NCBI GenBank assembly: GCA_040544425.1
Contig: JBEONO010000060.1
Location: 1-5,504 of the forward strand
Length of the DNA: 5,504 nucleotides
Direction of reading: 5' to 3'
Origin: Solimicrobium sp040544425
GTDB lineage: Bacteria; Pseudomonadota; Gammaproteobacteria; Burkholderiales; Burkholderiaceae_D
Shown here: positions 1-5,504 of the stretch, one piece after another
Layout of the letters: each line of letters begins with the position of its first letter
Position numbering within the stretch: position 1 is the stretch's first letter
Notes under the pieces: model-generated
The model's input: the letters and a program-made list of their open reading frames with translations, nothing else
What the model was told of the DNA's origin: nothing
The model's database searches: none
Program-made: the position numbers and the translations under genes

Positions 1-20
1 TCCTGGCGGGGGTTTTTTAG
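1..20 (-). terminator. partial rho-independent terminator after 5S, cut by window edge
   Basis: On the minus strand, just past the 5S 3' end, the RNA runs into six A residues, then CCCCCGCC and AGGA, and then the window stops. The plus strand reads GGCGGGGG (5-12) followed by TTTTTT (13-18). This looks like one arm of a GC-rich stem with A's before it and, presumably, U's after it, the usual form of a bidirectional intrinsic terminator. The matching GGCGGGGG arm on the minus strand would lie outside the window, so the stem cannot be confirmed. The position, 7 to 26 bases past 5S, suits the end of an rRNA operon. The call is an inference from half the structure. Confidence 0.55.
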
Positions 21-26
21 TAAAAC

Positions 27-142
27 AGCCTGACGATAACCTACTTTCACACTGGTTGCAGCACTATCATTGGCGCAGAGTCGTTTCACGGTCCTGTTCG
101 GGATGGGAAGGGGTGGGACCAACTCGCTATGGTCATCAGGCA
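27..142 (-). rRNA. rrf: 5S ribosomal RNA
   Basis: This is the 5S RNA of the large ribosomal subunit, which forms the central protuberance with ribosomal proteins L5, L18 and L25. The minus strand starts TGCCTGATGACC, and the 3' end reads TCAGGCT. GCCTGA (141-136) pairs with TCAGGC (33-28) as terminal helix I, which sets both ends and gives about 116 nt, normal for bacteria. The internal conserved elements GGTCCCACC, CCGAAC and GTGAAACG are present in the order seen in E. coli 5S. It is the last gene of the operon, 214 bases after 23S and directly before the likely terminator. The exact ends may be off by one or two bases. No internal damage is visible. Confidence 0.97.
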
Positions 143-356
143 TGACGGGGTGATTTGTTGAGGCGGCCGTTGTTCTGGTTGTCGCAACAAATCCAATTGG
201 GAAGAAGCTCAGTAGATGTTCTTGTTATTCTGTTTGCTGTTTTTTTATTTGTATATGTTGTGCTGTGATTGCTCAAACATTTGGCAACACCGATGCAAGT
301 GAATTTCCATCCGCTTACACCAACACTCTTGTAGCCATAACCTGTCAAGGTTATAG
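143..356 (-). other. 23S-5S transcribed spacer (precursor RNA, no gene)
   Basis: This 214-base spacer contains no tRNA and no credible coding sequence. Next to 23S it carries the 3' arm of the 23S processing stem (from position 356 outward to about 344). Its middle is A-rich in the RNA sense (about 231-262, with a run of seven A's at 240-246), the kind of single-stranded region RNase E prefers. Close to 5S it has a perfect 9-bp inverted repeat (152-160 with 185-193). An open frame runs through it on the minus strand and into 23S and 5S, but it lacks any coding feature and I treat it as chance. Confidence 0.85.
152..193 (-). repeat. inverted repeat (9-bp stem) upstream of 5S
   Basis: The plus strand has GATTTGTTG at 152-160 and its exact reverse complement CAACAAATC at 185-193. 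In the transcript this makes a perfect 9-bp stem with a 24-nt loop, ending 10 nt before the 5S 5' end. Its place suggests a structural mark for pre-5S processing, which in other bacteria involves RNase E followed by trimming. Part of one arm (185-188) could instead form a small 4-bp hairpin with 178-181. The function is inferred; the pairing is seen directly. Confidence 0.55.

Positions 357-363
<7 letters not shown>
344..363 (-). promoter_or_regulatory. 3' arm of 23S processing stem
   Basis: GTTATAGGGACAAG on the plus strand (350-363) is the exact reverse complement of 3227-3240, beyond the other end of 23S. In the precursor the two flanks pair for 14 bp. After one C-C mismatch they pair for five more positions (A-U, A-U, U-G, U-A, G-C; 348-344 with 3242-3246). 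The inner half, 357-363 with 3227-3233, is helix 1 of mature 23S. Long duplexes of this kind are the RNase III substrate that releases pre-23S in bacteria. The same flank can also fold on itself: ATAACC (337-342) with GGTTAT (349-354). Confidence 0.85.
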
Positions 364-3226
<2,863 letters not shown>

Positions 3227-3233
<7 letters not shown>

Positions 3234-3246
3234 CTATAACGTTAAC
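3227..3246 (-). promoter_or_regulatory. 5' arm of 23S processing stem
   Basis: This is the partner of the 344-363 arm. CTTGTCCCTATAAC (3227-3240, plus strand) is exactly complementary to 350-363, and pairing resumes at 3242-3246 after a single C-C mismatch. The outer part is removed during maturation and the inner seven pairs stay as helix 1 of 23S. The sequence GTTATAGGG just before the mature 5' end is similar to what I recall from other Burkholderiales operons. Confidence 0.85.
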
Positions 3247-3319
3247 CTCTGACGACACACTACGTACATTGCTGCACCCAGTCTGGTTCATCGTCAAAGT
3301 CGGCTATAGTTCTTCCTAC

Positions 3320-3339
3320 CTTCACCATTCCTGGTGAAG
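3320..3339 (-). repeat. 8-bp hairpin with GNRA tetraloop in 23S leader
   Basis: The plus strand reads CTTCACCA (3320-3327), TTCC, then TGGTGAAG (3332-3339), a perfect 8-bp inverted repeat with a 4-base loop. In the transcript the loop is GGAA, which fits the GNRA rule for very stable tetraloops. It lies about 85 nt before the mature 23S 5' end, inside the part removed by RNase III. It has no T-run after it in the sense of transcription, so it is not an intrinsic terminator. It is likely a folding element of the pre-23S leader. Confidence 0.6.
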
Positions 3340-3552
3340 TACTACTGAGTATTTTATTGCGTTGCCGTAGCTCAAGTGTCTTTGTATTTCTATGTCGTCA
3401 TTCCTGACAACTACTTGGATCACTCTTTACTACTATGTTTGTTCGATACAATCACAACCCATTTATACTAAACATGCAAATTACTCAGTGTTACCCGAAT
3501 CATTTGACGTTCCAATAAACAAATTACAATTATTTCTACTTTACTTCTTCCT

Positions 3553-3567
3553 AATTGTTAAAGAACG
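3553..3567 (-). promoter_or_regulatory. boxA antitermination element before 23S
   Basis: The minus strand reads CGTTCTTTAACAATT, which closely matches the rRNA boxA core (TGCTCTTTAACA in E. coli leaders). In E. coli, boxA RNA binds the NusB-S10 dimer and loads the Nus factor complex, so RNA polymerase resists Rho and keeps elongating through rRNA. A second boxA between the spacer tRNAs and 23S is a known feature of proteobacterial operons. Here it sits about 320 nt before 23S and directly after a boxB-like hairpin. The leader copy expected before 16S would lie outside the window. Confidence 0.8.
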
Positions 3568-3577
3568 AAACTAACCT

Positions 3578-3596
3578 TTTGATCGCAAAGATCAAA
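3578..3596 (-). promoter_or_regulatory. boxB-like hairpin upstream of boxA
   Basis: TTTGATC (3578-3584) and GATCAAA (3590-3596) form a perfect 7-bp stem with a 5-base loop (UUUGC in the RNA). It ends 10 nt before the boxA motif in the transcript, the boxB-then-boxA order of rRNA leader antiterminators. In rRNA operons boxB is generally dispensable, so its role here is uncertain. Its first three bases overlap the 3' arm of the neighbouring 11-bp hairpin, so the two cannot both form in full. Confidence 0.55.
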
Positions 3597-3641
3597 CCTA
3601 AATCACCTTATGCCCTAACTTCAGACATCCGACTTAGGTTT
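3594..3641 (-). repeat. 11-bp hairpin after tRNA-Ala
   Basis: In the RNA, AAACCUAAGUC (3641-3631) can pair with GAUUUAGGUUU (3604-3594) through eleven positions including one G-U pair, closing a 26-nt loop. It begins about 20 nt past the CCA end of tRNA-Ala. It may help separate the tRNA from the 23S precursor. The pairing is seen in the sequence; the role is a guess. Confidence 0.5.
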
Positions 3642-3660
3642 GCGCTTTACTGCGGTAACG

Positions 3661-3736
3661 TGGTGGAGGTTAACGGGATCGAACCGTTCACCCCCTGCTT
3701 GCAAAGCAGGTGCTCTACCAGATGAGCTAAACCCCC
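3661..3736 (-). tRNA. tRNA-Ala, anticodon UGC
   Basis: This 76-nt tRNA delivers alanine to GCN codons. The minus strand starts GGGGGTTTAGCTC and ends CCTCCACCA, so the CCA tail is encoded. The acceptor stem pairs GGGGGUU with AACCUCC and includes the G3-U70 wobble pair that alanyl-tRNA synthetase uses as its identity element. The anticodon stem CCUGC/GCAGG encloses loop UUUGCAA, with anticodon UGC at 3703-3701. The T-loop GGTTCGATCC is standard. It follows tRNA-Ile after only 25 bases, the classic Ile-Ala spacer pair of bacterial rRNA operons, and is released by RNase P and 3' exonucleases. Confidence 0.98.
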
Positions 3737-3761
3737 AAATTCGTGGCCTTCTGTCAAATCT

Positions 3762-3838
3762 TGGTGGGTCTGGTTGGGCTCGAACCAACGACCCCCGCGT
3801 TATCAACACGGTGCTCTAACCAACTGAGCTACAGACCC
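3762..3838 (-). tRNA. tRNA-Ile, anticodon GAU
   Basis: This 77-nt tRNA reads AUU and AUC as isoleucine. The minus strand starts GGGTCTGTAGCTCAG and ends CAGACCCACCA, with an encoded CCA. The acceptor stem GGGUCUG/CAGACCC is fully paired. The anticodon stem CCGUG/CGCGG (one U-G pair) carries loop UUGAUAA, with anticodon GAU at 3804-3802. The T-loop GGTTCGAGCC is normal. It lies between 16S and tRNA-Ala, the usual place in proteobacterial operons, and shares their transcript. The 25-base gap to tRNA-Ala (3737-3761) has no other feature. Confidence 0.98.
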
Positions 3839-3963
3839 GCGTTGTCGCATTGACGTTGTTGTTGTGGTGGGCGCTGTTATTCTGCACCCACTCAACGGCG
3901 GCGTTTCATGTTCTTCTTAACTACAGTCAATAAGTGTGGACACGTACTGCTTCGCGTGACTCG
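3839..3963 (-). other. 16S-tRNA-Ile transcribed spacer
   Basis: This 125-base spacer has no gene. It holds the 3' side of the 16S processing region, starting just after the anti-Shine-Dalgarno end; its pairing partner upstream of 16S is outside the window. It also contains a bulged hairpin at 3861-3896. A short repeat of GTT triplets (about 3855-3863) makes part of that hairpin's outer arm. The spacer is more GC-balanced than the tRNA-Ala-23S spacer. Confidence 0.85.
3861..3896 (-). repeat. bulged hairpin in 16S-tRNA-Ile spacer
   Basis: In the RNA, GUGGGUGC (3891-3884) pairs with GCGCCCAC (3874-3867) for 8 bp with one U-G pair and a 9-nt loop. Beyond a small internal loop (A against CA), GUUG (3896-3893) pairs with CAAC (3864-3861). 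It stands about 20 nt before tRNA-Ile and may help isolate the tRNA for RNase P or RNase III cutting. The role is inferred. Confidence 0.5.
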
Positions 3964-5501
<1,538 letters not shown>

Positions 5502-5504
5502 AAT

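Larger units (their letters stand above)
3234..3660 (-). other. tRNA-Ala-23S transcribed spacer, A/T-rich
   Basis: This 427-base stretch has no gene. In RNA order it holds an 11-bp hairpin (3641-3594), a boxB-like hairpin (3596-3578), a boxA motif (3567-3553), a long A/T-rich segment without obvious structure (about 3552-3345), an 8-bp hairpin with a GGAA tetraloop (3339-3320), and the 5' arm of the 23S processing stem (3246-3227). The A/T-rich part contrasts with the balanced rRNA and probably reflects the genome's background composition. A 60-codon frame on the plus strand (3392-3574) runs antisense to the operon, has no ribosome-binding site before its ATG and is not called. Confidence 0.9.

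Noticed and set aside
3320..3339. Hairpin as an internal terminator
   Set aside because: No U-run follows it in the direction of transcription, and termination just before 23S would defeat the operon.
3392..3574. 60-codon plus-strand frame in the spacer, with hydrophobic stretches
   Set aside because: It is antisense to the operon, has no ribosome-binding site before its ATG, and its hydrophobic look follows from T-rich sequence.

Overview
The window is one complete bacterial ribosomal RNA operon read on the minus strand. In transcription order, right to left, it holds 16S rRNA (about 5501 to 3964), tRNA-Ile(GAU), tRNA-Ala(UGC), 23S rRNA (about 3233 to 357) and 5S rRNA (about 142 to 27). The left edge appears to cut through the terminator stem that follows 5S. 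The right edge lies about three bases upstream of the 16S 5' end, so the operon promoters and the 16S leader are outside the window. I see no protein-coding gene, mobile element, CRISPR array or rRNA intron.

Organism: a betaproteobacterium, most likely Burkholderiales. The 23S carries an exact match to the BET42a signature (2195-2211), with T where gammaproteobacteria have A. The 16S variable regions recall Oxalobacteraceae and Burkholderiaceae-type sequences from memory, but I cannot fix family or genus without a search. The internal spacer is clearly A/T-rich, which hints at, but does not prove, a genome of lower GC than most of the order.

Layout: partial terminator (1-20); 5S; a 214-base 23S-5S spacer with a 9-bp stem close to the 5S 5' end; 23S of about 2877 nt; a 427-base tRNA-Ala-23S spacer holding a boxB-like hairpin, a boxA element, a GNRA-capped hairpin and one arm of the 23S processing stem; the two tRNAs, 25 bases apart, both with encoded CCA; a 125-base 16S-tRNA-Ile spacer with a bulged hairpin; and 16S of about 1538 nt.

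The parts work as one transcription unit. A single precursor is made, probably kept elongating by the Nus antitermination complex reloading at boxA before 23S. It is cut by RNase III at the long stem that joins the two 23S ends, and then trimmed by tRNA and 5S maturation enzymes. The rRNAs look intact and functional: the 530 loop, decoding-site adenines, peptidyl-transferase loop and sarcin-ricin loop are all present. This is an ordinary region, and the findings concern precursor RNA structure and taxonomy rather than a new system.
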